Source: Glossina fuscipes (taxonomy: Eukaryota > Arthropoda > Insecta > Diptera > Glossinidae). From it: DNA of 64,000 nt. Positions within the stretch are counted from its first letter, which is position 1. Each line of letters opens with the position of its first letter. Location: assembly GCF_014805625.2 (NCBI RefSeq), contig NW_023998416.1, positions 16,326,401 to 16,390,400 on the forward strand. The letters are read 5' to 3'. The notes under the pieces are model-generated. The model ran no database searches and was not told the DNA's origin. It saw only the letters and a program-made list of their open reading frames with translations. Positions 35,775 to 47,999 of the stretch are shown in pieces. The translations under genes were made by a program, and so were the position numbers.

Positions 35775-36140
35775 TTAGAGCTGACCCCAAGGATCATTTC
35801 GGTTTCGAGAGGCAAAAGCCTTCCAGTCATCTTCCTTAGCTTTTAAAAGCATGCGCTTGTATTCATACAGGCCTTGCCTTAAATCGATTCTGAGTTGGGC
35901 AGCATCCGCACTATCGGACCGCCTTGCACTTTGAAAATTCCGCCAAAGGCGGCGTACGGCTCTACGTTTCGCGGACAGAGCAGCCGTCCACCACTTGACC
36001 CCCCGTCGATTTGTCTTGCGACATTTCTCAAGGGGCAAGTCGTTGACACCACGAACGGACCGGGAAATATACTCCACCTGCTCATCCAACGATCTACATG
36101 CTCCGATATTGTCACAATCCAGGTTCACACAATCTGCAGC
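35775..36140 (-). mobile_element. R1-clade LINE ORF2 fragment (endonuclease-RT linker)
   Basis: A minus-strand frame of 117 residues contains KTNRRGVKWWTAALSAKRR, YKRMLLKAKEDDWKAF and NDPWGQL. This is the conserved spacer between the endonuclease and reverse transcriptase of R1-type ORF2. It is this part that is missing from the 10.2 kb element, so it is a separate fragment. The frame ends in a stop right after DPWGQL. Confidence 0.75.
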
Positions 36141-38506
36141 TTTTAAACGCCAAGAACGATATTAAAAAGTAAGTATGTGATTAATGCAACATTCCCAGTT
36201 CGCCAAACTTGATTGATCGAACTTTATACTTTGCATATATCTTCTTTTATGGGTTACTGTCTCGAGTCATGAAAGGTAAGAAAACGAAACACAATAGTTC
36301 TCAGCATAGTGAATGAATGGCAAACCCTAATGCTGCCAAGGAAACCATATTCATGCGAAAATTGCTATAAGAAATGCGTTATAATACGAACAATCAACAA
36401 AACATTACATCAATAATCAAGGGATTTTGCATTTCGTCATAAACTCTATCCATTAAAAATTAACAAAATACGTAGATATGAATTACTATAATACAGGTTA
36501 GGTACTTAACGACGACGAAGCAAAGTTAGGTCTACTCTCCAACCGATATTATGACAAAGAATTTGATGAAGAAAAAAAAAAATTTCTTAAAGTTTATGAA
36601 TTCAAATTAAATTTTTTTTTGTGAAAAAATATCTGCGCTGTGTATGAGAGTGTGTATTTCTGTATATATGTATTTTGTAGTTTTAAACAAACGTTTTTGC
36701 TTATCTTAGGAATTCATATTTCATTACAAACGAGTGGTCAGTATCATAGACATTTTCCACAATTAGATCACTCGGAAGGGTTAGACAGTAAGTAGTAAAT
36801 TAAAATTAATCTTCACATTTTGTACGCGTAGATAGTTTAAAAAAAATTGAAAATTCTAGGCCGTGAGTTTGTCTGTTTTTGGTTAAAAAAATTTTCCTAT
36901 AATTTAAAAAAAGAATATATATATCCTTCAACCATTTGACAGGTACAAAATAGTTATCCAATTTCGCTGGTGAAAATAATATTTCGTCCTTCCTTTAATT
37001 TCAGCAAAAAGCAAACTGTATCAAATAAACTTAGTTACTAAGAATATATTAAAATACTTGCAAATACCGACAAACCAAACGTACGAAGAAGAATAATGCG
37101 ATTTAAGGCTTTCTTTATTAAATTTCACTTCCTTTGCCGACTATAAGATCTATTGCACAATTTTGGCGAAAATATTGAATTTTCCATATGATAGCAGGCA
37201 GCAGTTCCACATATTTTGCGCGTTGAGTATAGGAAATCTATTTATCGATCCGAGTTTCAATTTTCTTCATATCGGCATAGTTATAACTAGTGAACTTATA
37301 ATTGCCGTAAGCAAATGCAAACTTTAATTTAGATAATTTTCAAAAGTCGTTCAAGCGTACACAGTTCGACAAATAAATGGTAAAATTTGTAACTAAAAAC
37401 GTAGCCCAATGAAACGTTTGAAGAGTTCAACAATAATTAGGGCGCACCGCATAAACTAAATTGCAAATATTCCATATATCATTTGTTTTAAAAGCAACAA
37501 GTATCCATAAAACAAAAATTGTCTGTGCCGGCACGTATTGAAGCGCGTTAAGAATTAAAATCCCGTTATGTATTGTCATTTAATAAAAATATTATTAATG
37601 AAAAATAGCTCTAATATAGGCTTAAACAATAAATAAAAAAAAAGAAGAATAATAAATTAGTATACGTGTAAAAGAATTGTAAAATATGTTAAATAAAAAA
37701 AGTTTAAAAAGTGAGCACCATAAAAACAAAAAGTTTTTTGATTTTCCTTTAAATATAATAAATATAAAATTTATGCGCGCGATTAGCTTCAAAATGATTT
37801 GAAAATAATAAGAAAGGAAATTGCATATTCCTTAAGTATTCTAACAATCCCACCACTTGAAATACATTTTTGGTAATTAATGTTTTGACGACTCAATTGT
37901 GGTCGTATAAGTTAAATTTTAAGATGAAACTAGATCTACAATAAGTAATCGATCAAAACATATTAAAATATCAAAACTTTTTCGGAACTTTCAAATATTC
38001 AAAATTGATTTATGGACTTAATCCAAGAATAGGTATGTCAAGTTTCAGCCATCTCAATTTATCCGATTTTAAAAATTTAGTTTAATTTGATTTTGCCAGC
38101 TCTCTGCAAGCGGATTTCGCAAAGCCAAATTAGGATGTCTTGCCTACTATGGAGACAGTAATTAGTACATCTTTTCCTCTTGGTTTCTTGGCTACAACTT
38201 CAATAAGCCAATTGTTAAATGATTCCTTTCGCGTGGTGGGAATATAAATACATAAAATCTATCTTAATAAAATTTGTACAGAAAATAGGCGAAAATTAGC
38301 TTTCATTTTTAATATTGTTATTTATAAAAGAACGCCTAGCGTTTTTCGTTTTTTTTTTTTTTTTTTTTTTTGTATAGCAAGATTAGCGGAAATTTTGATT
38401 TGAATGTTTTTCTTTCTTTTGTGTGTGCTTAGGTAAATATTTGAAAACATTATTATTGCTCGTTAATAACACAAAACTATCTGGATAAGGACTTCCGAGG
38501 CAAATG
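36141..38506. other. No gene seen; AT-rich, 3' flank of Mnn1
   Basis: No ORF with a recognisable domain. A 22-nt T run lies at 38350-38371. Confidence 0.5.
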
Positions 38507-38512
38507 TTTATT
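38507..38512 (-). terminator. Candidate Mnn1 poly(A) signal
   Basis: AATAAA on the minus strand, about 100 nt beyond the Mnn1 stop codon. It is the nearest canonical hexamer and is followed by a T/A-rich stretch. Confidence 0.5.
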
Positions 38513-38612
38513 TTTTTTTTATAATTTTGTTCGCTGTTCAGCATATTTATACACCCTTTAATACTTACCGCCCGCACAGCCCGCTGTTGCAGAAGCAATT
38601 ATTACATTGCAC

Positions 38613-39284
38613 TCATTCACGTCTCGAACGTTTGGGTCTTGAAACGGCAATTGATTCACCATGTTGATCCGTTGTTTTTGGGTCAGGGCCTTGTGTAGCA
38701 CTGTTATTACTACTGCTACTAGCATTTCCGCTACCACCGCCACCAGCACCCAGATTAACGCTGGCATAAACTGAATTTGTTGTGTGATTGCCCATTTTAT
38801 CAACACCTCGCACTTTTTTACTGGCCACCGACTGCGCGGTAACTTGTAATGAAATCGCATGCGTGTTTAGTTTCTCGGCCAATAACAAATCCTTCAAGCC
38901 TTTCATTTTTTGACTATATAATGTAATCACAGGACGCTTAAGCATAAATTGTAGGGGGTCTTCTTCATCTAATGATGCTGGAGGTGCAGGTGGTGAAGAA
39001 ATAGTAGAGGTTGCGGCGACATTTATTATTTTCGCCATATTTATTGATTGATTAACATTGCTGTCCTTAACATCATTAGTAGAAACTTTACTGTCCGACC
39101 CATTTTCTTGGTCGGGTGAAGTGTTATTGCTGCTATTATGTTTATTATTTAATTTTTGCTGTTCGGCAAATGGTTGTCCACCTCCCTGCAGCAGAAAATC
39201 TGGATTTAAAATTTTTTCCCCACAAGCTGCCGTTAAATCAGCTAACGTTGTTGGCATTTCCGATTTCTTGGCCTCGTTGAATTT
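38613..39284 (-). CDS. Mnn1: Mnn1 coding exon 5 (terminal)
   Basis: The acceptor ATTTCAG precedes 39284, phase 0, and the exon ends at TGA 38615-38613. It encodes a low-complexity Asn/Ser linker, the SQKMKGLKDLL motif conserved at the menin C-terminus, and a basic tail (RPKRSRRE) that could act as a nuclear localisation signal. Confidence 0.94.
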   Translation of the reverse strand, partial: KFNEAKKSEMPTTLADLTAACGEKILNPDFLLQGGGQPFAEQQKLNNKHNSSNNTSPDQENGSDSKVSTNDVKDSNVNQSINMAKIINVAATSTISSPPAPPASLDEEDPLQFMLKRPVITLYSQKMKGLKDLLLAEKLNTHAISLQVTAQSVASKKVRGVDKMGNHTTNSVYASVNLGAGGGGSGNASSSSNNSATQGPDPKTTDQHGESIAVSRPKRSRRE

Positions 39285-42200
39285 CTGAAATATATGTTTA
39301 TCGGATGTAAAAATTTGAATTGAAAGCAATTTAAAGAAAATAAATAAAATAAATTTCGACTGTATCATATCATAAAAGAAATAAACTTTGAACGAATAAA
39401 CACCGCGACTTCTACAAACAAAATGAAAGCAATATGACGAACATAAGGTATACGAGGAAAAAATCGAACGTTCTCGAAATAAAACAACGCATAATGTGAG
39501 CCTATATATATGTGTATAGAAATTCATACGTACAAATAAATAGTTAATCTCTAGCAGCGGAAACTTTTTGTTATATATATGTATATATAATTATCTTTTT
39601 ACGAAAATTTTTTTAATATGAAATATGATTTAATCCGACTTAAAAAGAAACAAGTTCTATCTTTACTCGAATTGTTTTGTCTTAACACGATTTCTAAAAT
39701 TCTATGCATCTTTTTGATAAATTTTTTCGTTCTCACTTCGCATAAATGTCATTATGATTTCCCGTTATATTATTTACAATTCAGTTAGATTATGTCGATT
39801 ACATACGTTCATGAGTGCTATTCCTCCATTTATTCATAGCGTAAAGAGGTCAAATATTTTTTACACAATTTAGTTTGATTTTTCAAAGTACAACTTATTT
39901 TTTATAATGTATGTAATGATTTAAAATGTGTAAACACGAAATAAATTTGAGATTGAACACTTTACATCCGAATTTTGATTCAATTTAACGAATTTATGCT
40001 GAACAATTTAATCACACTCATTATATCAATACTGCCTGTTTTCAAGATGGCAATTCCACCAAATTCATGTTAGCCAGTCAAGAGACCGGCTCCTTTGATT
40101 TTGTCTCGCACCAGCATGATTATCCGTTGCTTTTACTATCACCACTATTTGGTAGTGATTGTTTTCCAATTCAAGAATAAAACCAAAATTTATGAAGAAT
40201 TTCTAATTAATTTCGTGTTTTACAAACCCCAATTAGATTTTTTTTGATTCTTTAACAACCATGCATTTGCGTGTAACTTATACCGTTGTTGCTTTTGCGA
40301 TAGCTTGTTGTCGATAACGTTTCGATAATTTTTAGTGCTCATCGAAGAGAACAGGTCAAGGTTGCAAAATATCTGTAACGTCGAGAAGTGTTATGGGAAA
40401 CTCTATAAAATATATCAAGGAACCGAGATGGACTCAATTTAGCAACTCCTATACGCCAATGTATGCCCAATTGCAATGCTTCGATTTAGTGTAAGAAATT
40501 GATGTGAATATTCTGTTAAAAAGTATAATCCGTTATTGTGAGGAAATAAAGTCAATATTCAGTTAGTTTAACAATTCGCATTATCTAGCTACTCTTATGG
40601 GAAGATTTTGAAACCAACTAGTTAAAAAATTCCAAATTTAGTTAATAAATGAATCGAAGCATGTGCAAATCATTTTTGGGCTGCATAAGCGAGTGCAAAA
40701 TCATATAAAAGTGTAGTTTGAAAATATGTACGACATATATATTCTGTATGATTCCATATACCATCGAAGTATCGAAAGAGTAGATCTTTGCTTCGCGTAG
40801 ATATAAAATATTGTACACCAATTAAAGCAGTATTTCCGCTTCATTTTGTGGTGATGTTAAAGGTCATGACAAAAATTGCTGATTTGTTAGTTCTTTAACG
40901 ATCTGGAAGAGAAGCTTGCTTCCACAAATATGTATAAGGAAAATCTACTAAATTTGCTACGAAATTCAAATGCAAGTGGTTGCCTTTCATGCACAATTAA
41001 TCTCTGTCAAAGTAATCTTAGAATCAGTCTTATAGGGAAAGAATAGTTTTGTAGGGAAAGAATTTGGTTCTGGGGGCATCTCAACATTAGTGTCTACTAC
41101 TAAAATGGCGAAGTCAATCTTGCAACTCAGGATCAATAATAAGTACCTGTGATTAAATTCGCTTTAGTAGAAAGAATTTAAGTACGAATTGACGATAATA
41201 CTAAATATTTGAGATGGTGAACAAAAAATTAGAGAAAACCGAACAAATCGAAGAAAATGAAAAATATTAACAAAAGAATCCTTATTCTTCTTACCTCCTC
41301 TTTGTTCACCAAGTTGTTATTATTGCCTTCAAGGGACTGCTGCTGCACAGAATTGTCTCCAACAGTTTTGCTTTCGCTTTTTTGATTATATTCTGATGCA
41401 TTTATGCCTCGTTGAACCGCCAGCGGTTCATCTTCCGGCACTTTTATAACAACTTGGGAACGTATGTCGTAATCGAATTTACATATGTTATTAACTAGGG
41501 GCTTGGCCCAGCCGATGTGCAAAATTGGCGTTAAACTATCTTCTTCCCATTGACAAATGCCATCATAAAATCTTAGAAGATTAGCAAAAACTTCTGAATC
41601 ACGCAAAATGCTACGTGCTGAATGACCAGAACTTTCAGTTTTCATTACGTAGGGTATCATCTCATTCGCTATATCTAGCAATTCCTTGTAGATCTCTTCG
41701 TCATCACGACATTGATATGTATACAAACGTATAACATCAGCAGCATTAGCCCAAGCGCCAAAAGCCTCTCTATATTTGTTTAGACGATTATAGTAGTTAC
41801 CTTGTGGTGAAGAAACAGAAGAACAAAATTATTCATGTATTCATAGTTTCTATTAAATTTTTATTTACTTAACACATGCAAGACTTACCTTGATAGGTAT
41901 AGGGGTAAACATGATGATTCTGATAGTGTAATCGCGCCGATTCTATGGCCTCACGGTATAGATGCTCGCAAGACACGCGTTTTATTGTTGGATTAACTTC
42001 CTCTAGCTCTCCCAAAGTGCCTGCAATTATAAAACTATTATTTTTTATTAAAATAGCAAATAAGCAGTTTTTACATTACCTAAAGCCATTGGATACTTTT
42101 TTAAATGACCCATATCGTAAAGCAAACCCAATAAGCGTTGCTGTAGCTCAGCCACTTCAACACAATCACTATTGACGGATAAAGAAATATTTATAGCAGA

Positions 42201-43573
42201 TGCTATGGCTGCAACCTCCATGGGTTTATCGCACACAACCGCCAAGCCGCCTAAATAGAGCCACGAGCCTGACTCAATTCCTGCTGTTATGTCTTGTCCC
42301 CGTTTGTCCTCACTACCTTTGCCATGCCAAGTAACTTCAATTGTTTCCACTTTTTTATTACCAAATACTACCCACGCATGATCTTCCGATATAGCTAGTC
42401 GTACGTCGCGATAACCCAGGACTTGACATCCGGCTACGACTGCTAAAGCAACGCCAAAGCAATCCAATTTATTCCCAGACAAATAACTGTACAGATTTTG
42501 TAGGTGAGCGCGATCCTTATAACTACTACGAATTAACGAATGCCATATAACATCGGAGACTTTTTTGATAACTTCACGAGATGCCCGCCGATTGTTGCAA
42601 ATCGACGACATTTTAGGTTTATCCACAATAGACAGAATACTTTGGAACTTCTTGTAAAGACCGGAAACAAGTTCATATGTTACGGTAGGAAACGGTACCG
42701 AATTGCCGACAATTATATCAGAATTACCTAAAAAAGGAAATTAAACAATCCTTATTCTTTTTTTCTTGAATATGTTTATATGGTGTCAAACGTCGGTGCA
42801 ACAACAAAGAGATACCGATTTTTAAAAACGCATGGAAAAAATTGCAAAAATAACTTACATTTATGAATGTTTAAAATTGAGCAAAATATAAACTTCTTGA
42901 CCTGCCTACTTTTTGGAAAATTTTAACGCATTTGGTAACAAATTTAATTTGATAAAGGAAAAAAGTTTGCTAACAAACGAACAAGAATAATTAACCAATA
43001 AAATACTCTTCTTTTCATATTTGAAATTGGAGTGTAAGTGCATAAACAAAATTCTGATATTAAGTCTTCAGGGATATCCAAATCTTTTTTTCCTTTTCAT
43101 TTTAACTGCACTGTGCTTTACGTTAACTACTATAAATTGAAAAAACACACTCCACATGGTTGCATTTTAAGTTTTCAGTACGCAAACGAGAATAAATCAT
43201 AAGCACAAAAAAGCACAGAGAAATTATACACACCTGCCGTTGATGATAAACCACTGCTTACAATACCAGCTACGAGAGCTGCTGGGCCGGATGATGAAGC
43301 TGCTGCTGCCGCAGTCATAGAAGCATGTTCGGCAGCAGAAGTAGCTGCTGCATGAGCTGCATCTCCAGTTGTCAACGATAATTCAATGTAGCCCGCCACA
43401 ATTGACAGCAACGTCAAATCTGGTTCAATACCATGCGTATGGTATTGCTCTAGAGAACGTTTAAAAAAGTTCACAACATCATTGATTGATTTTAGAGGAA
43501 ATAAACTGGGGTCAACCGCAGAATTTAAAGCAAACGAAGGGCTGCCGCTGACACTGCGAGTTATGGCGGCCAT
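38613..43573 (-). CDS. Mnn1: menin (multiple endocrine neoplasia type 1 homologue), complete, five coding exons
   Basis: Coding exons (minus strand) are 43573-43234, 42727-42080, 42020-41889, 41800-41295 and 39284-38613. They sum to 2298 nt, or 765 residues plus TGA. Intron phases are 1, 1, 1 and 0, every junction is GT-AG, and the frame is kept throughout. The protein shows the conserved menin blocks in order: an N-terminal FPLKSINDVVNFF block, the VKKVSDVIW-like and KDRAHLQNLYSYLSGNKLD block, SEDHAWVVFG and EVTWHGKGSEDKRGQ, YPMALG, a DDEEIYKE block, LRFYDGICQWEE, and a C-terminal SQKMKGLKDLLLAEK / LQVTAQS block. Menin is a nuclear scaffold that links MLL/Trx-type histone H3K4 methyltransferases and JunD to chromatin. 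The fly-type protein carries extra Ala-rich (exon 1) and Asn/Ser/Gly-rich (exon 5) linkers compared with the human one. The length matches the fly family. The start is the first ATG before the conserved N-terminal block. Confidence 0.97.
39285..41294 (-). other. Mnn1 intron 4 (2.0 kb)
   Basis: AT-rich intron between coding exons 4 and 5, with GT at 41294-41293 and AG at 39286-39285. I see no nested gene or recognisable transposon in it. Confidence 0.8.
41295..41800 (-). CDS. Mnn1: Mnn1 coding exon 4
   Basis: A 506-nt exon running from GNYYNRLNKYREAFGAW to VNKEE, with acceptor CCACAAG/ and donor GAG/GTAAG in phase 0. It carries the CRDDEEIYKELLDIANEMIP and LRFYDGICQWEE blocks. Confidence 0.94.
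41889..42020 (-). CDS. Mnn1: Mnn1 coding exon 3
   Basis: A 132-nt exon bounded by TTGCAG/ and /GTAAGT. It encodes the segment starting TLGELEEVNP and ending HHVYPYTYQ, which matches the human menin DEHIYPYMY region. It is flanked by short introns of 59 and 88 nt. Confidence 0.93.
42080..42727 (-). CDS. Mnn1: Mnn1 coding exon 2
   Basis: The acceptor TTTTTTAG lies just before 42727 and the donor TTTAG/GTAATG follows 42080; phase 1 at both ends. The exon encodes the core VSDVIW - DRAHLQ - SEDHAWVVFG - VTWHGKG blocks. An internal in-frame GTG near 42626 is not the start, because homology continues upstream of it (TYELVSGLYKKF). Confidence 0.95.
43234..43573 (-). CDS. Mnn1: Mnn1 coding exon 1
   Basis: ATG at 43573-43571 in the context GTCATGG. 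It encodes 113 codons plus one base: the menin N-terminal block (FPLKSINDVV, then LTLLSIVAGYIEL) followed by an Ala/Ser-rich insert. The donor is CAG/GTGTG at 43234/43233, phase 1. Confidence 0.93.
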
Positions 43574-46261
43574 GACTTTGACAACAATATTATTTATATA
43601 TATCTCTTTATACCGCAATCATTAACAATAACAAGAGATTTAATAAACTTAAACGTAAATGCGGTTGAAAGCAATGCAACCGATTTCCTTGTACTAATCA
43701 CAATTGATGGAATAGTGCAACTGTTCACAGCTTTTTAACGCTTATGCCCTGGATGGTTGAAAATACAACGTTTTATTTATTTATTTATTTTTTTTTTTTT
43801 GGCTAACACTTAACGACGCCACAAGTTGACAAACCACTTTTGTATTGCCTGTTTTGCACCTTGTTCGCTTGCAAATGAATGCAATGATTGTATAGAACCT
43901 TCTTTGTTCTCGTTTAGCAATTGTTGCAACTAAAATATGCTAAGCACACTGAGTGCTTACAGTGTATTAATATCCTTTATGGTAATTTTTGCAAAATGAT
44001 TTAATTGATGTTGATGATAAGATATCCTTGCTGCATTATATGACTTTTCGCATATTGATACCTTTGCACGTTTAGTATTTCATCCGACATACGCAACGAC
44101 CGTTTGCCCTTGCAGCAACATGTCATTCCTTCAGTAATTGATAAATTCACGCAATTGGATTTGAAACTGATTCACTTTCTCATGTCTATGTGTATGTACT
44201 AAGATACATATGCATTGAACAAAAACAACAATAACTTTAATTTTCCTTTGCAAGTATGTATGTATTAAATAATGCCTATTTGCATTAATCGTAAAGCAGA
44301 GTCCTTAAAAAATAATTTTACAGCTTAAATATGGTTGAAATTTTCACTATTTAGTAGCTATAATTTTCAAACATTCACAATAGCTATTATTTATTAACAA
44401 CGTTTGGAATATTTTTGGTTACTTTTTCAGTATTTCTTCTATAATTTTAATTAATAATTTTAACAAATATCACTTATTACGTCTTTGTATATTAAAACTC
44501 CGGCGTGTTTGTAAACATCATGATTTTTCGACACAGTATTACCAATATTGTGGTCTCTTATACACCAATAATCATTGCATACAGGGCAACACTGAATGTT
44601 GAAGATTCGGTACAGAACGCTATTCGTACGCAATTAAGTGTATAATAACAATCGTATTTAAGAAAAAGTAGGAATTAAAATATTAGCAATCGAAATGAAA
44701 TTTTCACTATTACAAATTCATTCATTCGCTTCATTAATGTGCACTCCTTGCGAATATATTTTCTCTACTAAGATATTATTGCACTGAAAGATTTCGAAAT
44801 GTCGTCCTTATTGTTATCAATTGTATTTTAGTGCTTTTAATAACACACTTTTTCGTTTTTTGTTTTCTGCGTAAATACTGTTACAAAACTTTCATTATGG
44901 CATCACTATTGAAAATTTGAGAGAGGAATTATGAAATTCCTTAACAGTATGTAGAGAACAAGATTTTCAGCAAATATTATTCGTTTCGCCTTTTTATTCA
45001 CTGGCTTGGAGATTTTTATTAAAAGAAATTAAAAAAAATATATATAAAAATCAAGAGTGTTGTTTAAAATAATATTAATGAAACAGATTTTTTCGTAAAT
45101 GTAATCTTTTTCTCGTTTGAATTCTAATCCTTTTTAAATATTAAAGAAAATTCTTATCGGATTAATGGCTTGCTCTGAAAATATCGAAAATTCTTGATTT
45201 GTAGAATATGTTACGTGCGCCCATATAAACATAAAGCCAATAAGGAGTTTTAATTTGTTGCAATAAATTTAAGTGAAAAGGTGAAATATCAATTTTGTTG
45301 AGGTGATATCTGTCGGCCATTAAAAAAATTTTCTTATATATATTTTTTCCCGATCTCCTCTTACTCATTTTCTGGCCGATTAGTTCTTATAAGCGTGTGC
45401 GTTGATGTGTAAACTAGAATGAGAAGAGAATAAAAGAATAAATATCTATAATGCAAACTCATAGGCATAAACGAGACCAATGATAAGTGGTGAAGTGTAA
45501 GGAGTGTCTGCATTCTAATTGAAATTTGAAATGCATAAAAAATAAAGTAGAAAGGGTATCAAAAGCGAACTTTCAAACTACTTTTATATTTACATATAAT
45601 TTGGTATATCGAAAAGATTTAGTCCGTAAGTAAGATGCTTTTGTTTTCGTAAACCATTAATTTAAAATATTTGCTTTATTATTTAAATGTTTTATATAAA
45701 AATTATGAAACCATATGTTAAACAAATGTATTGTAAATTTTCTTGTATTGTATAATTTGAGCATGCGTTGACTTTTCACTTTATTCTCAATTTCTTCTGG
45801 ATTCTCTCCCGCTTTTTGCAAGAATATAAGGGGAAGGAAGCCTAATGACAAAAGTTTTGAAAGTTTTTGAAAAAACGAGTCGCTGTATAATACTAACAAT
45901 AACGTTCTTTTACATCTTTCACTGGTCAAGTTTTAACTTAGGTTCTTGTTATATTATTATATATATACAACATTACATCCACTACGCTATGCTATATATG
46001 CTGTTTTATAAGCGCTTGGTAATGTCCGCTAATAAAAAGGGAACTATTTTGTCAGCTAGATAAGCACTAATATCATGCAAAAGTGACACATGTACTCTTC
46101 CTCTGTTCTCTACTCCTCGTTCTTGTTAGTGTTAATGTAGGTGTACAGAATCAGAAGCATTCTCTTGCTCGTGCATTGTACCTTGTTGAATTTTGATTGC
46201 AATCATATTTTATAATCTCTGGACAAATACAAATACAATTTAATAGAAATTATAAGAGATT

Positions 46262-46525
46262 AATATCAAATGGCTTGACCTTCGACGATCAGCCCCTGCT
46301 GTTGTGGGTCACCATTCCCACACACTGAACATGTTAGCAATATGATCCGCGCCATACAGCCCTTTAGACTCGTTGAAATTCCGGGTTCAGTGAGGGCTCT
46401 TGCGGTTCAAGCTTGAATCTGGGATCACTCGTTCCCGATCTTGGCTTATTGGGATAGCATAATATCCAGAGGCTCCGTTCTACGACCCCGAAAAAACTGC
46501 TTGCGGCACTTCCTCGAGCCGGATA
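46262..46525. other. Isolated GC-rich island of unknown nature
   Basis: Markedly higher G+C than the surrounding several kb (for example GATCAGCCCCTGCTG, GACCCCGAAAAAACTGC, CTCGAGCCGGAT). There is no long ORF and no match to other elements in this window. It may be a fragment of a repeat not otherwise present here. Confidence 0.45.
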
Positions 46526-47976
46526 TAGTTTGAATATTATTTTTCTTCTAATTGCAAAAGAGAGGAGATTAATAAATTACTGTCTTAGTTATACATATAG
46601 ATACATTTATATATATATCTATATATATCTATATCCTATACAACAACGCATTTTCGGCTCATGAAATCTACATTCATTTTTACTTAGACCCGTATTACAT
46701 CTACCGCGCTCGAGTCTGGCCGGCAAAATTACTCCTTAACTGTTGCCTTTATTGAAAAAAATTTTATACTTACCTTTTGCAACAAGCTGCTTCTTTCGCT
46801 GGTTTATCAGTGTTTTTTGTTGTGCGAACATTTTGTAAAGCACTTTCTGTGCTAAGGGCTCGCGTTAACCTGAATTCTTTATTACTAAAGCGAGACTTTG
46901 CAGAAAAAGTGGATACATAAATCGGTATCCCCTACACGAAGACTTAAGAATTCAGAATTAATATATCTTTGCGGTGTTGCGTTATAATAAAAAACAAATT
47001 CCGGGCAATCATTACATTTAATATAAATGCAACAACAGCAATAATTTCTGTTTGGAGCTATCCTTCCCAAAAGAAATGAAGGAATAATATATACATAAAT
47101 AAAATATGTTAAGTACGGCAGTGAGTGTTTACTCCGCTACAACTACACAATTCTGCAGAAGAAGAACAAACACTATCGTAATATTCATTGTGTTAGCTTT
47201 ATTGCGAACACCTCTCTCTCTCTTTCTCTTCCTCTTTATGTGTAAGTATTTATGTACGTTCGGATCTCTCATCGTCTCGCTATTAACATTGCTCGCTTTT
47301 TGTGAGTGCCTTGTAAAAAACAATTTCTCATTGACTTTAGTAGTTGATTTTGAACGTCTACGCACCTTAATCGCGTCTCACCTCGCTAGGGTGATATTAA
47401 ATATACAAAAAAAAGGGATTTCATTTTCTTTAGTTGTTTTTTCTTTTTTTGTCTTTTTATACATTTGCTTGTTTAAAACCGACATTTACACGCTTATATA
47501 GAAATTTTAGTGCAACCGTCTGTGGTAATGGTGATGTACGTTTAGTATTTTCAAATAAGAACAAAGCACAAAAAGTAAAAACAATTTCCATAAATGACGT
47601 AGTTAATAATAAATGTATATAGAGATATATATGTATTATACGATTACGATTAGTAAATTCGATTTGAAATTAGTTCAGTCTAAATGTCTAATCTGTATTT
47701 TAAAAAACAAATGTTATTAGGATAAAGTTGGCTAATATTTCCAAATATACCATGAGAATGAATTTAGTTAAAGCTCAGAAAATTAAAGCATAGATAAAAA
47801 AAACTTATTCCGCTTACATATATTTGAAGATATAAAGTGTTCGCTGTAAACCTCACTTACACATAGGCATACCAAAATTGATATAAAGTGCAAATTAGAA
47901 TGAAAATGTAAAAACTGAAAAAACTCTAATTTGAACGAAAGCAAGAAACTTTAGACTTATAAATATATACATGTAT

Positions 47977-47999
47977 GTACGTACGTACGTACGTACGTG
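47977..47999. repeat. ACGT tetranucleotide microsatellite
   Basis: Five to six tandem GTAC/ACGT units ending GTGTG. Confidence 0.9.

Noticed and set aside
38860..39527. Extension of Mnn1 exon 5 upstream to 39527
   Set aside because: The open frame upstream of 39284 is AT-rich, lacks menin similarity, and begins after a good ATTTCAG acceptor whose phase matches exon 4.
47106..47501. Hydrophobic 131-codon ORF that looks like a membrane protein
   Set aside because: It arises from T-rich intergenic DNA, has no family motif or splice support, and ORFs of this kind are common on either strand here.
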